In this document: positions 8,644 through 17,956 of the stretch, piece after piece
How positions within the stretch are numbered: the first letter of the stretch is position 1
Layout of the letters: each line of letters starts with the position of its first letter
Assembly: GCF_028748105.1 (NCBI RefSeq)
Contig: NZ_CP118168.1
Span: forward strand, 806,001-870,000
DNA length: 64,000 nucleotides
Direction: 5' to 3'
Source of the DNA: Entomospira nematocerorum
GTDB lineage: Bacteria; Spirochaetota; Spirochaetia; WRBN01
Notes under the pieces: model-generated
The model's database searches: none
What the model saw: only the letters and a program-made list of their open reading frames with translations
Told to the model about the DNA's origin: nothing
Translations under genes and position numbers: made by a program

Positions 8644-9825
8644 CTATTTTTCGTATTTTAAAGAACCACGAACATATGTGGATTGTATTTCCATATTCTT
8701 TTCATCGAAAATAATGAAATCAGCAAATTTTTCCGGTAAAAGGTAGCCGGCTTCTATCTCTTTATTGAGCAACAGAGCCGCATTCGTGGCAGCCATTCTT
8801 AATGCACTATCCATGGGCGTTCCCCATTCGATCATATTAGAAACAGCCTTGATAAGTGTGAGAGCACTACCAGCAATGACACTATCTTTTTGTCTCCGCC
8901 AAATACCTTCTTCACTCATATATACTTCCTCTCCGTTAGCGTAAAACGGTCCTTCACCTTCTTGCATGGTAGGAGCAAGAGCATCTGTCACAAGAATAAT
9001 TTTATTTTCAGGTTTATTATCGAGTAGTAATTTCACAAGTGCAGGGTGTACATGAACTCCATCTGCAATAAGCTCACAGGAAAAATCATGGTGTATAAGA
9101 ATCGCACCCGTACACCCTGGGTCACGGTGATGTAGGGAACGCATCGCATTAAACATATGGGTACAGTGTAAAATACCAGCTTGAATACCCTCCATCATAT
9201 GATCGTATGTTGCATCTGTGTGACCTGCAGAGAGAATGATATTACTTGTATGTGCACAATGCAAGGCTAGATCGCGCATGTTTTTGAGTTCTGGAGCTAC
9301 TGTCATAATACGAATGGCATCCCCCCCGGCCTCTTGCATTCGCTTCATAAAGTCAATATCAACAGAGCGGATGGTCTCGGGACGTTGCACCCCCAGTTTA
9401 TTACAGCTTACAAAAGGACCTTCTAGGTGTAAGCCATGTATAATAGCACCGGTCTCTTTGCCCATAGCTTTGGATCCATAATGAATAGCTTTCAGCATCT
9501 CTTCTTCTTGCTGCGGATAAAGTGTGGGACAAAAGCTTGTGACACCAGCTTTAGGTAAGCCTTCTGAAATACCAAGAAAGTCTTCTAGTTCTCCGTTTGC
9601 TGTATCAAAACCATTGATACCATGAATGTGTGTATCGATAAAACCTGGAGCTATGGATAAGTTATTTACATTTAAAAAAAGAGTATCGTTAGAAAAAACA
9701 TTTTTTTCAAAACGTTGCATTGAAACAACATCTACAATACGATCATCCTCAACAATTAACGCCCCATTTTGGATAATCGCTACACCTGTATAAATCTTTG
9801 CATTAATAAAACATATTTTGGGCAT
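8644..9825 (-). CDS. nagA: N-acetylglucosamine-6-phosphate deacetylase
   Basis: The 393-aa enzyme removes acetate from GlcNAc-6-phosphate, feeding amino sugars from cell-wall recycling or the environment into glycolysis. The amidohydrolase metal and catalytic motifs are intact: DTHIHG, LHLEGPF, SAGHTDA, CTHMFNAM and LVTDAL. I chose the ATG at 9825 because GGGAGGAA lies just upstream; an in-frame ATG at 9888 would put the binding site inside the gene. No nagB is adjacent. It runs convergent to rpsD and divergent from a lipoprotein gene. Confidence 0.93.
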   Translation of the reverse strand: MPKICFINAKIYTGVAIIQNGALIVEDDRIVDVVSMQRFEKNVFSNDTLFLNVNNLSIAPGFIDTHIHGINGFDTANGELEDFLGISEGLPKAGVTSFCPTLYPQQEEEMLKAIHYGSKAMGKETGAIIHGLHLEGPFVSCNKLGVQRPETIRSVDIDFMKRMQEAGGDAIRIMTVAPELKNMRDLALHCAHTSNIILSAGHTDATYDHMMEGIQAGILHCTHMFNAMRSLHHRDPGCTGAILIHHDFSCELIADGVHVHPALVKLLLDNKPENKIILVTDALAPTMQEGEGPFYANGEEVYMSEEGIWRRQKDSVIAGSALTLIKAVSNMIEWGTPMDSALRMAATNAALLLNKEIEAGYLLPEKFADFIIFDEKNMEIQSTYVRGSLKYEK

Positions 9826-9881
9826 ATGTTCCTCCCGATCCATATTATAGATATAAATTTCTCTTTTGTATAGAGTATTTC

Positions 9882-9910
9882 TTGTCAAGCATCGTAAAAT
9901 ATAGCATAAT
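9882..9910 (+). promoter_or_regulatory. Promoter, start site predicted at the ATG of the lipoprotein gene
   Basis: TTGTCA (9882-9887), a 17-nt spacer and CATAAT (9905-9910). The ATG at 9918 lies 7 nt beyond the -10, where transcription normally starts, and no ribosome binding site is present. A leaderless mRNA is likely. Confidence 0.6.
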
Positions 9911-9917
9911 GTAGTGT

Positions 9918-10436
9918 ATGAGTGGAAGCATTAAAATCATTGTAATGTTACTGTCTAGTATATTTTTTGTTGCCTGTGAGCAATATATCCCAGCAGTTCT
10001 TTTGGAAAAAGAAGCTTCAGTAGCAATTATTAAACAAGGCGAGCATATATCATATGGACTTTTTATCCGATTGGTATACCTTGACTCTTCTGCTCAGATT
10101 GTTCCAGATAGTTTAGCCATAGAAAATAGCCAAAGAGAGCTAGTATGGGATATTAATACAGGTATTCGAAGAAATTATGATGGAACATTGCATGTTAACA
10201 CGATGCTACTAGCAAATAGCTATGATGATTTATACGGAGATTTTTTAATTACATGGAATGAGCCAATGGGAAGAAAAAATACGGAACCGATGATGCTAGA
10301 GAAACAGTATATTCCAAACCTTCATAATATCAATTTAGATACATTAGAATTTCAATATTTATCTACGAATAATGTGCATATAGAATATATGATGTTGGAG
10401 GAAAGTAATATCATGCTGATACGTGTATTGGACTAG
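9918..10436 (+). CDS. Lipoprotein of unknown function
   Basis: The 172-aa protein has a short lipoprotein signal ending LLSSIFFVAC, with Cys20 as the lipidation site; the relaxed lipobox is normal for spirochaetes. The mature domain is predicted mostly beta (for example GLFIRLVYLDSS, VHIEYMMLEE) and has no motif I recognise. Its promoter leaves no leader, so translation may be leaderless. It ends 14 bp from the convergent GGDEF gene with no clear hairpin between them. Confidence 0.7.
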   Translation: MSGSIKIIVMLLSSIFFVACEQYIPAVLLEKEASVAIIKQGEHISYGLFIRLVYLDSSAQIVPDSLAIENSQRELVWDINTGIRRNYDGTLHVNTMLLANSYDDLYGDFLITWNEPMGRKNTEPMMLEKQYIPNLHNINLDTLEFQYLSTNNVHIEYMMLEESNIMLIRVLD

Positions 10437-10450
10437 AACCATGGAAATGA

Positions 10451-12586
10451 TTATGACTGGTATTTTGATTCAACAATACGTCGGAGGATCACCACAAGAG
10501 TAGGATCAAATAATCGACCACTATCACGTTCAATAGATTTCAAAGCAAGCTCTGTGTTTTGATAGCAACTCCCATGATAACGTGCAATAAATAGACTAGC
10601 TATGGTGAGAATACGACATTCAATGGGAATTTCCTTGGCCTTGAAGCCCAGCGGTCCATTACCACAGTACATCTCTTCATGTGTTAAGATAAGACTTGCA
10701 GATGGTGTCAATTTGGGAAGATATAATGCAATGCGATATCCTGTTTGTATGTGGCTATTTTGTGATTGAGCGCTTTTGTCATAAGATATAAGTCCAATAT
10801 TATGAAATCGTACTAAAAGACGTAAATTGTGAAGATCAACGGGTTCTTCATCACTGATCTCTTTAGCAAGAGCATTGGAAATACGTAAAATTTCAAGATA
10901 ATGATTTGTTGTGATGGGATCTGCTTTTGTTAACATACGAGAAAAATGCTTCAAAATGCGCATACGGAGTTCGCTTGAGTGCTCTGATTTATGGTTATAC
11001 AGTAATGCATCTGCTTCTCTAAAGAGATCATTTGTGACATACGGCCCTTTAAGGCTTGACCATCCGATTGAAAAGCTTATGGGGAGAGGAAGATCATGTC
11101 CACGATGATTAATAAGTTGAATATTTTCTTGCAATCTTTGCACTAAAGACTGCATATGCTGTGAATTAGAGCCGGGAACAAACGTCATAAATTCATCTCC
11201 ACCAATACGAGCTATTTTCATTTTTGGTAGTGAACCTTTGATAATTTGTGCACACATTCGGATCAGGCGATCTCCTTGTTCATGGCCAAATGTGTCATTG
11301 ATAATTTTTAAGCCGTCTATATCAATAACGATAATACCCAGATCGCCTTCATAGAGCTCCATTTCATCACGATTTTGCCTGAAAAAAGTACGATTGAATA
11401 GACCTGTAAGTCCATCAACAAGACTTAGTTGTACGAGTTCATTATAATTTTTTTGATTATAAAGTTTCTCCATTTCAAAGCTACGATTATATTGTTCATA
11501 AATAACACGAATAATGACAGCACCAATAACAGCAAAAATGAGCATCAAGCTGACATCACTTGTGAGAAAATCAATCATTGCTGGCTTGAGAGCTTCATTA
11601 AAACTTTGTGTAAAAATGAGGTATATCGGGGCGTCAATAGTATTAAATTTAGCTAATTTTCTGGTATAAAGAATATGCTGTTCGCCACCAATCCAGACGT
11701 GTTGTAGTTTACCTTCAATTTCGCTTAAATTGAGATCTGTTATATTATTGTAAAGCCATTCTCTAACAATAGCTTTTTCTTGTTCTGCACCCCAGAAGAC
11801 CTCGGTATTCTCTAGCTCTGGATTTAAAAACAAGCCCTGCTCATCAGAGATAACGGTAACTCCAGTTGAGCCAATTCGAATGGGGCTTAAATTCAGCTTA
11901 AAAGTTTTCAGATCAACATTAAATACGACAGCACCAAGGAGATCATCCTGTGCATTGCGTACGAGTTGAATCAGAGGAAAAGTTGTGCGATTAGGCGTTC
12001 GTTCAAGACGACCAACGAAAAAATCACGATCATTAGCCTTGATATGCTGCATATACGGTAGCGTATCTAAGTTAGAACCTGGGGCAAGACTTGACTGTCC
12101 TATTTTGGGGTTTGCGGTATCCAGCAAGAGTGAGAATTGGCCTAACAGCTCGAAGATTTCTGCATCAGGATTTGTAGCTATATGTGACGTTTTATCTAAA
12201 TGCTGTGTATTTATAATAACAAGAGCATTGGTGAAAGCCGGTGAGAAACTTTTAAGATTTGTGAGCCGGGTATAAGCATAGTGTGCATTTTCAATATTAT
12301 TTGGATCGGCGAGATAGTCCATTATGGCTTTAGACTGGGCTAGGTTAAAGATCATTTGTCTTTGTTGTGCTAACCATGAGGTAAGTGTCTCGATACCGTG
12401 ACCTATTGTATTTGTAACTAATTTTTCGTAATTTTTTAGGTAGTATGTTGTTTTTAGTGCAGTTAATATGGAAATAAGAAAGATAAATAGAATAAAAAAT
12501 GAGGTAAAGAGAACTTTAGACAAGCTCGCAAGAGAGGTCGACGAGATATCAGCTTTAGTCTTGAAAAGATTACTAATTGTCCTCAT
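10451..12586 (-). CDS. Membrane sensor diguanylate cyclase with degenerate HD-GYP domain
   Basis: The 711-aa protein has membrane segment 1 at about 25-47, an extracytoplasmic sensor region to about 335, segment 2 at about 340-363, a GGDEF domain (390-535; intact GGDEF at 462-466) and a C-terminal HD-GYP-like domain (545-711). The GGDEF domain should make c-di-GMP; the inhibitory RxxD site is absent. In the HD-GYP part the HD pair is FHN (residues 594-596), HHE is THE (635-637) and GYP is GPL, while later helices such as GRLFDPTLVV are kept, so hydrolysis is doubtful. A promoter 7 nt upstream leaves no leader. Confidence 0.85.
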   Translation of the reverse strand: MRTISNLFKTKADISSTSLASLSKVLFTSFFILFIFLISILTALKTTYYLKNYEKLVTNTIGHGIETLTSWLAQQRQMIFNLAQSKAIMDYLADPNNIENAHYAYTRLTNLKSFSPAFTNALVIINTQHLDKTSHIATNPDAEIFELLGQFSLLLDTANPKIGQSSLAPGSNLDTLPYMQHIKANDRDFFVGRLERTPNRTTFPLIQLVRNAQDDLLGAVVFNVDLKTFKLNLSPIRIGSTGVTVISDEQGLFLNPELENTEVFWGAEQEKAIVREWLYNNITDLNLSEIEGKLQHVWIGGEQHILYTRKLAKFNTIDAPIYLIFTQSFNEALKPAMIDFLTSDVSLMLIFAVIGAVIIRVIYEQYNRSFEMEKLYNQKNYNELVQLSLVDGLTGLFNRTFFRQNRDEMELYEGDLGIIVIDIDGLKIINDTFGHEQGDRLIRMCAQIIKGSLPKMKIARIGGDEFMTFVPGSNSQHMQSLVQRLQENIQLINHRGHDLPLPISFSIGWSSLKGPYVTNDLFREADALLYNHKSEHSSELRMRILKHFSRMLTKADPITTNHYLEILRISNALAKEISDEEPVDLHNLRLLVRFHNIGLISYDKSAQSQNSHIQTGYRIALYLPKLTPSASLILTHEEMYCGNGPLGFKAKEIPIECRILTIASLFIARYHGSCYQNTELALKSIERDSGRLFDPTLVVILRRIVESKYQS

Positions 12587-12593
12587 TGCCGTA

Positions 12594-12622
12594 ATGATAA
12601 CACATTATTCTAAACTTGTAAA
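12594..12622 (-). promoter_or_regulatory. Promoter of the GGDEF gene, no leader
   Basis: On the minus strand: TTTACA, a 17-nt spacer and TATCAT, then 7 nt to the ATG at 12586. No Shine-Dalgarno sequence can fit, so leaderless translation is inferred. Confidence 0.55.
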
Positions 12623-12761
12623 GCTTAAAAAGGAGTAGTCATGGGGATATGATTTGATTAAATAATAGTCTTTTATAGGTTTTTAGCTGTAGTGGATAGT
12701 TAAAGAATTTTTTTATGAAAACAGCTATAATGTTAGGAGATAGCGAATCACTTATAAATAC

Positions 12762-12790
12762 TTGCATTTTATTTCATTATTAGTTAGTAT
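12762..12790 (+). promoter_or_regulatory. Promoter of pyk
   Basis: TTGCAT, a 17-nt spacer and TAGTAT give a start near 12797 and a leader of about 70 nt. A second possible -10 (TATAAT, 12726-12731) lies further upstream. Confidence 0.5.
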
Positions 12791-12804
12791 ATTTGCAGGA
12801 TAGA

Positions 12805-12845
12805 TAGGTAGATTCTCTATGACATGAATTAGGTAGACTTTCTAT
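12805..12845 (+). repeat. Imperfect 16-bp direct repeat in the pyk leader
   Basis: Copies at 12805-12820 and 12830-12845 share TAGGTAGA and match at 14 of 16 positions, spaced 25 bp apart. The repeat is downstream of the predicted start site, so it could be an operator or an RNA element. Function unknown. Confidence 0.5.
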
Positions 12846-12868
12846 AAATATTATAAAAGGAAATACAT

Positions 12869-14323
12869 ATGAAAAAAAGAACAAAAATTATTGCAACAAT
12901 AGGACCTGCGTCAGAAGATCCTATTGTACTACGTGAGATGATTCGTGCAGGAATGAATGTTGCACGCTTAAATTTCTCTCATGGCTCTTATGAGGAGCAT
13001 GCAGCACGTATTAAAAGTATTCGCCAGATTGCAGCAGAGGAAAAGACTAATGTAGCTATCCTGCTAGATACGAAAGGGCCTGAAATTCGTATGGGTCGTT
13101 TTAAGGAGAAGATAACGCTGGAGGCTGGACAGGAATTTACCCTTCATACAGCTGAGGTGGATGGTGATCAACATAACTCCTCCATTAGTTTAAAAGAGCT
13201 TCCTTTGTATGTCCATGAAGGTGTACGTATTTTAGCTAATGATGGACTTGTTGCTTTTCGTGTGACAGAGGTAAAGAAAGAAGAAGGGAAAATTATCTGT
13301 CGGGTAGAGAATGGTGGTGTTGTAGGTGATCGCAAGAATATGAATGTGCCAGGTGTTTCCATTCCCATGCCTTTTCTCGCACCAAAAGACATCAACGATC
13401 TTGAGTTTGGTGTTAAGAATGATGTGGATTATGTGGCTGCGAGTTTCACACGAACAGCACAAGATATCAAAGAACTACGTGCACTTTTAGCAAATTTTGG
13501 TAATGATAAAATTAAAATTATCGCTAAAATTGAGAATCATGAGGGTATGGATAATTTTGATGAAATTCTCCGTGTTGTCGATGGCGTCATGGTTGCTCGT
13601 GGTGATCTTGGTGTAGAGATTCCGTTGGAGATGGTGCCTATAGCACAGAAGACGATGATTGAGGCATGTCGCAAGGCTGGAAAAATTGTTATTACGGCAA
13701 CGCAAATGTTAGATTCTATGATTGTCAATCCTCGCCCAACTCGTGCAGAGGTTAGTGATGTTTCTTATGCTGTTATGCAAGGAGTCTCTGCAGTAATGTT
13801 ATCCGGAGAGAGTGCAGCAGGTAAGTACCCGATTGAGTCGGTAGCGATGATGGCAAAAATTGCACGCTCTACTGAGGCGACAATTGAGTATTGGGATAGT
13901 TTCCAGGATAATCGTGATAAGATGAATTTAGATGATCCTTTATTGACTAGCAAATCCATTGCTCGTGCAGCATGCGATGTTGCTGCCATTCTTAATGCAA
14001 CAGCAATTATTGTGCATACTGAATCGGGGCATACAGCACGTGCTGTTGCTAGATGGCGCCCAGGTTGCCCTATTGTGGCTCAGACTCCAAGTCATCAGGT
14101 TGTACGACAACTTTCCCTTGTATGGGGTGTAGAAGGCTTCGTTAATGAGTTAGATGAAGAGCGAGATCTGAAGCAGACTCTACAGGAATCAGTAGAGATA
14201 GCCAAGACACTGGGTTATGTAAAAGATGGTGATATGATTGTTTTCACCTGCGGTGTTCCTATGAGTAAGTCTGCATCAACGAATTTACTGAAAGCGCATC
14301 GTGTTGGTGATCCAATTATTTAA
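12869..14323 (+). CDS. pyk: Pyruvate kinase
   Basis: The 484-aa enzyme converts phosphoenolpyruvate and ADP to pyruvate and ATP, the last step of glycolysis. Motifs seen: KIIATIGPAS at the start, ARLNFSHGS, LLDTKGPEIR, the catalytic Lys region IIAKIENHEG, MVARGDLGVE and the MLSGESAAGKYP loop. Length is standard and a full C-terminal domain is present. AAAGGAAAT precedes the ATG. It is a single-gene unit with a repeat-bearing leader; it is followed by a 276-bp gap before flhA. Confidence 0.97.
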   Translation: MKKRTKIIATIGPASEDPIVLREMIRAGMNVARLNFSHGSYEEHAARIKSIRQIAAEEKTNVAILLDTKGPEIRMGRFKEKITLEAGQEFTLHTAEVDGDQHNSSISLKELPLYVHEGVRILANDGLVAFRVTEVKKEEGKIICRVENGGVVGDRKNMNVPGVSIPMPFLAPKDINDLEFGVKNDVDYVAASFTRTAQDIKELRALLANFGNDKIKIIAKIENHEGMDNFDEILRVVDGVMVARGDLGVEIPLEMVPIAQKTMIEACRKAGKIVITATQMLDSMIVNPRPTRAEVSDVSYAVMQGVSAVMLSGESAAGKYPIESVAMMAKIARSTEATIEYWDSFQDNRDKMNLDDPLLTSKSIARAACDVAAILNATAIIVHTESGHTARAVARWRPGCPIVAQTPSHQVVRQLSLVWGVEGFVNELDEERDLKQTLQESVEIAKTLGYVKDGDMIVFTCGVPMSKSASTNLLKAHRVGDPII

Positions 14324-14599
14324 AGACGCAGAAGGTCGTCAGTAAATAATAATATGGAGGGGATATGATTTCTGTTTAATAATTAGGAAAAATCGATCCT
14401 CTCTATTTTCCCAGTAGAATTTTACTCTTTTTTAATTATAAAAGCATCAAAAATATTGAAAAAATTATGGCAAAGTATCTTTTTTAAAATCTACATCTTT
14501 GTTATACTGCTAAGGGAAACGAGTTATCTTCAAATATATAATGTATTCACATAGATCTCATCATATTCCTAATGACTGCATAGTGGAGAAGAGGTAAGT
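14324..14599 (+). promoter_or_regulatory. pyk-flhA intergenic region with probable flhA promoter
   Basis: A TATACT box at 14503-14508 lies 92 nt before the flhA ATG; its -35 is only a T-run. I see no good terminator after pyk. Confidence 0.35.
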
Positions 14600-16702
14600 A
14601 TGGCATCAATACCCTACGATATACGTAGTGTTCTCAAGCGCTCTCTGTTAAATAATAATGGAACGAATTTAATTATAGGCTTACTCGTCATAGCAGTTGT
14701 TCTCTTTTTAATTATACCTCTACCTAGCTTTATTGTAGACTTCATGCTAGCTTTGAATCTTACTTTTGCTATTCTTATTATTTTATTAAGTTTATATGTG
14801 AAAGAACCGGTACAGTTTTCGATTTTCCCCACCTTGCTACTTCTCACAACGGTTTTTGGGCTTGCACTGAACGTCACTACAACACGTCTCATTTTGAGTG
14901 AAGGTCCAAAGTTTGATGGCAAGATGATACGTGCGTTCTCTCAATTTGTTGTGGGAAGTGGGACAGGTCTTGAAGGACTGGTTGTTGGATTTGTTGTATT
15001 TATTATTATTATTGCGGTTCAGGTGATGGTCATAACCAAAGGCGCAACACGTGTCTCTGAGGTTGCAGCTCGTTTTGCATTAGACAGTATGCAAATGAAA
15101 CAGATGTCTATTGAGAGTGAGTTCAATAATGGTGCAATCACTGAAGAAGAAATGACATATAAAAAGATGATGTTACAACGTACAATGGACTTTTATGGTG
15201 CTATGGATGGTGCAACAAAATTCATTAGTGGAAGTGTCAAGGCGGGTATTCTCACTACTATCATTAATATTGTTGGTGGTCTTATTATTGGTGTTGCCAT
15301 TCGTGGAGAAAATTTTAATAGTGCCCTTCTCAATTATACAACCTTGACAATTGGTGATGGCCTTGTCTCTCAGCTACCGGCTCTCTTAATTTCCGTAGCA
15401 ACTGGTCTTCTTGTAACACGTAGTGTTGGTAAGGAGAGTTTCGGTGATGAGGCTAAGGAGCAGTTCAGCCGTGATTCCCAGATTTACTGGATTGCTGGAA
15501 CAGTATTGTTAGTGTTAGCTTTGCTTCCAGGATTTCCTACATTCGTTTTATTACTTTTGGCTGGCCTCATTTTTATGCTTGCTTTTGTCTTAAGCCGGCG
15601 TGAGTATGTGCAGATGAAAATTCATGAAAATGAAGAGGCAAAAGTTGAGCTTGAGCGTAAAAATCCAGAAATCGCTCCAGTTGTTCCATTGGATACACTG
15701 AGCCTTGAGCTGGGCTATGGATTGATACCTTTAGTCGATAAAGAACAGGGTGCAGAGTTATTGGAGCGTATTACAAGGATAAGAAGAGAGGCTGCTTTAG
15801 ATTTGGGATTAGTCGCTGCCCCGATCCGTATTGTAGATAATATGCGGTTAGATCCTGGTGAGTATTGTTTAAAGATCAAAGGTGTTGAGGTTGGTGGGGG
15901 GCATCTTCGATTAGATCAGTATATGGCTATTAATGCAGGAGGGGATCGCGAAGCAATTTTTGGAGATCCTACGACCGATCCTACATTTGGACTTCCAGCT
16001 CTGTGGATTACTGATGAAGAGCGAGATCGAGCAGAGCGCTTAGGATATACAGTAGTAGATAGTCCAAGTATTGTCGCAACACACCTTACCGAGATTATTA
16101 AGAATCATGCACACGAGTTATTAGGGCGTCAAGATGTGAAACGCATGCTTGATGAATTACGGAAGGATTTTGCCGCTGTCGTTGATGAGGTTAATAAGCA
16201 CTTCACCGTTGGCGAAATTCAGAAAGTACTCCAAGCATTATTATATGAGCAAGTTTCTATTCGAAATATTGTCTCTATATTAGAGACGCTAGGTGATTAT
16301 GGTTCGATTACAAAGGAGACGAGTTTATTAGTTGAGAAGTGTCGACAGACTCTTGGTCGTCAAATTACGCTGCAGTACTTAGATGATGATAAAATTTTAC
16401 GTGTACTAACCATTGAACCAGAATTGGAGCAAGCAATTATTGACTCTCGCCAAGAGACGAGTATGGGGCCAATGGCAGCATTACACGTTGATTTACACCG
16501 CCAATGGCTTAATGCATTGCTTTCAGCTATTAATATAGTGCAAGGTGAAGGATTCTATCCAATTGTTTTATGTAGTGAAAGTGCACGACCCCTAGTAAAA
16601 AATAGCTGTACACGAGAAGCTCCGAATTTAGCGGTTCTCTCTATTCTAGAGGTTGCCAGTGATGTACAGTTAGAAAAATTGGGAGAAATTCGGCTTTCAT
16701 AG
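14600..16702 (+). CDS. flhA: Flagellar export gate protein FlhA
   Basis: The 700-aa inner-membrane protein forms the cytoplasmic ring of the flagellar type III export apparatus. About eight membrane segments occupy residues 20-330, with the conserved loop around MVITKGATRVSEVAARFALDS (here split by the membrane border) and QLPALLISVATGLLVTR. The C-terminal cytoplasmic domain (about 360-700) includes the SLELGYGLIPLVD block. GAAGAGG precedes the ATG. In many spirochaetes flhA follows flhB at the end of a long motility operon; here it follows pyk, so the operon has been split. Confidence 0.96.
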   Translation: MASIPYDIRSVLKRSLLNNNGTNLIIGLLVIAVVLFLIIPLPSFIVDFMLALNLTFAILIILLSLYVKEPVQFSIFPTLLLLTTVFGLALNVTTTRLILSEGPKFDGKMIRAFSQFVVGSGTGLEGLVVGFVVFIIIIAVQVMVITKGATRVSEVAARFALDSMQMKQMSIESEFNNGAITEEEMTYKKMMLQRTMDFYGAMDGATKFISGSVKAGILTTIINIVGGLIIGVAIRGENFNSALLNYTTLTIGDGLVSQLPALLISVATGLLVTRSVGKESFGDEAKEQFSRDSQIYWIAGTVLLVLALLPGFPTFVLLLLAGLIFMLAFVLSRREYVQMKIHENEEAKVELERKNPEIAPVVPLDTLSLELGYGLIPLVDKEQGAELLERITRIRREAALDLGLVAAPIRIVDNMRLDPGEYCLKIKGVEVGGGHLRLDQYMAINAGGDREAIFGDPTTDPTFGLPALWITDEERDRAERLGYTVVDSPSIVATHLTEIIKNHAHELLGRQDVKRMLDELRKDFAAVVDEVNKHFTVGEIQKVLQALLYEQVSIRNIVSILETLGDYGSITKETSLLVEKCRQTLGRQITLQYLDDDKILRVLTIEPELEQAIIDSRQETSMGPMAALHVDLHRQWLNALLSAINIVQGEGFYPIVLCSESARPLVKNSCTREAPNLAVLSILEVASDVQLEKLGEIRLS

Positions 16703-16723
16703 GTCGTGGGTAATTAAAGAAAT

Positions 16724-17947
16724 ATGCGAACAACCATAAGTGTAGTTGAAACAGCCAATACGCTAGATGAGGCTTTAGCCAAGTTAAATCAAAAATACGG
16801 ATCACGTATTTTATCGGTCACGCATCGATATAAGACCGAGGGAGGTATTTTAGGTCTTGGTGGTCGAGAGATCGTTCAGGTTGAAGCGTATATCACGGAA
16901 GAAGAACCAGAGTCTCGTCGTCAAATTATTGAAAAAAAGGCAGAAGAAATTCGCGAAGCAACTCGCTTAGCCGAACAGGTTAAGAGAGAGAGTGATCTAT
17001 CTAAGGTCATGCAAACTCTTCTTCTCAAGATGGAGTCTCTAGAGCAACATGTAGAACGTAATGCAGTGCGATCTAGTAGTTTTATGGAGGAGAGTAGTCA
17101 TCCATCTATCCAGAGAATTCGATCTATTTTGATTGACGATAATGATTTTTCACCTTTTTTTGCCGATAATTTGATTGAAGGAATTAAGCGTGACTTCAGT
17201 CTAGGTGAACTTGATGATTTTGCATTGGTCGAAGAAGCTATTTTACAAGAAATTGCTAATAAACTCTCCTTTGCAAGAGAGATGCCTAAGAGTGGCACAC
17301 GTATCATTGTTATGGTTGGACCTACTGGGGTAGGTAAGACGACTAGCTTAATTAAAATGGCAACATTGGCATTAACTCGTTATGGATCACGTGACGTTCC
17401 TCTTGATATTCGCTTATTTAATATGGATATCTATAGAGTTGGGGCTAAGGAGCAATTAGGCGCATATGGAGAAATTCTGGGGGTAGAGCCAGTTACAATA
17501 TATGATGCAGAGGAATTAAAGGCAGCACTACAGCAGGCAAAGGATGCTGATTATGTCTTTATTGATACTACTGGTAATAGCCCGCGTGATACTGTAAAGT
17601 TGGCTGAGGTACAAAAGATCTTAGAGGTAACACGAAGTGCAGACGTACATGTGGCTGTCAGTGCAACGACAAAAGAGAGTGATATTCGTGAGATATTGAG
17701 TCGCTTCATTATTTTTGGATATAAGTCTGTTATTATTACAAAAATGGATGAAACAAGAAAGATAGGCTCCGTATTAACTCCTATTATTGAAAAACGAGTA
17801 CCAATTGCTTATATAACGACAGGGCAAGAGGTTCTTCCTGCAAATATCAAAGCTGCAGGAGTTGCGAACATATGGGAGCGAATGATGGGCTTTTCCGATG
17901 AAGTATTGGATAGGATGATAGCAAAAGCTGAAGAAGGAAAAAGATAG
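16724..17947 (+). CDS. flhF: SRP-family GTPase FlhF
   Basis: The 407-aa protein has a variable N-terminal B domain (to about 110), an N-domain and an SRP-type GTPase G-domain. The P-loop GPTGVGKT is at 199-206, with DTTGNSPRD as G3 and TKMDE as G4. FlhF recruits the first flagellar ring protein to the pole and sets flagellar placement and number with FlhG. It lies between flhA and flhG with short gaps (21 and 9 nt) and is co-transcribed. Confidence 0.95.
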   Translation: MRTTISVVETANTLDEALAKLNQKYGSRILSVTHRYKTEGGILGLGGREIVQVEAYITEEEPESRRQIIEKKAEEIREATRLAEQVKRESDLSKVMQTLLLKMESLEQHVERNAVRSSSFMEESSHPSIQRIRSILIDDNDFSPFFADNLIEGIKRDFSLGELDDFALVEEAILQEIANKLSFAREMPKSGTRIIVMVGPTGVGKTTSLIKMATLALTRYGSRDVPLDIRLFNMDIYRVGAKEQLGAYGEILGVEPVTIYDAEELKAALQQAKDADYVFIDTTGNSPRDTVKLAEVQKILEVTRSADVHVAVSATTKESDIREILSRFIIFGYKSVIITKMDETRKIGSVLTPIIEKRVPIAYITTGQEVLPANIKAAGVANIWERMMGFSDEVLDRMIAKAEEGKR

Positions 17948-17956
17948 AGGAAAAGA

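Noticed and set aside
14354..14380. GGAGGGG followed by ATG and a four-codon frame after pyk
   Set aside because: Too short to support as a leader peptide; no attenuator hairpin follows.
14614..14922. 102-codon open frame antisense to flhA
   Set aside because: It is the complement of FlhA membrane segments; no promoter or binding site.
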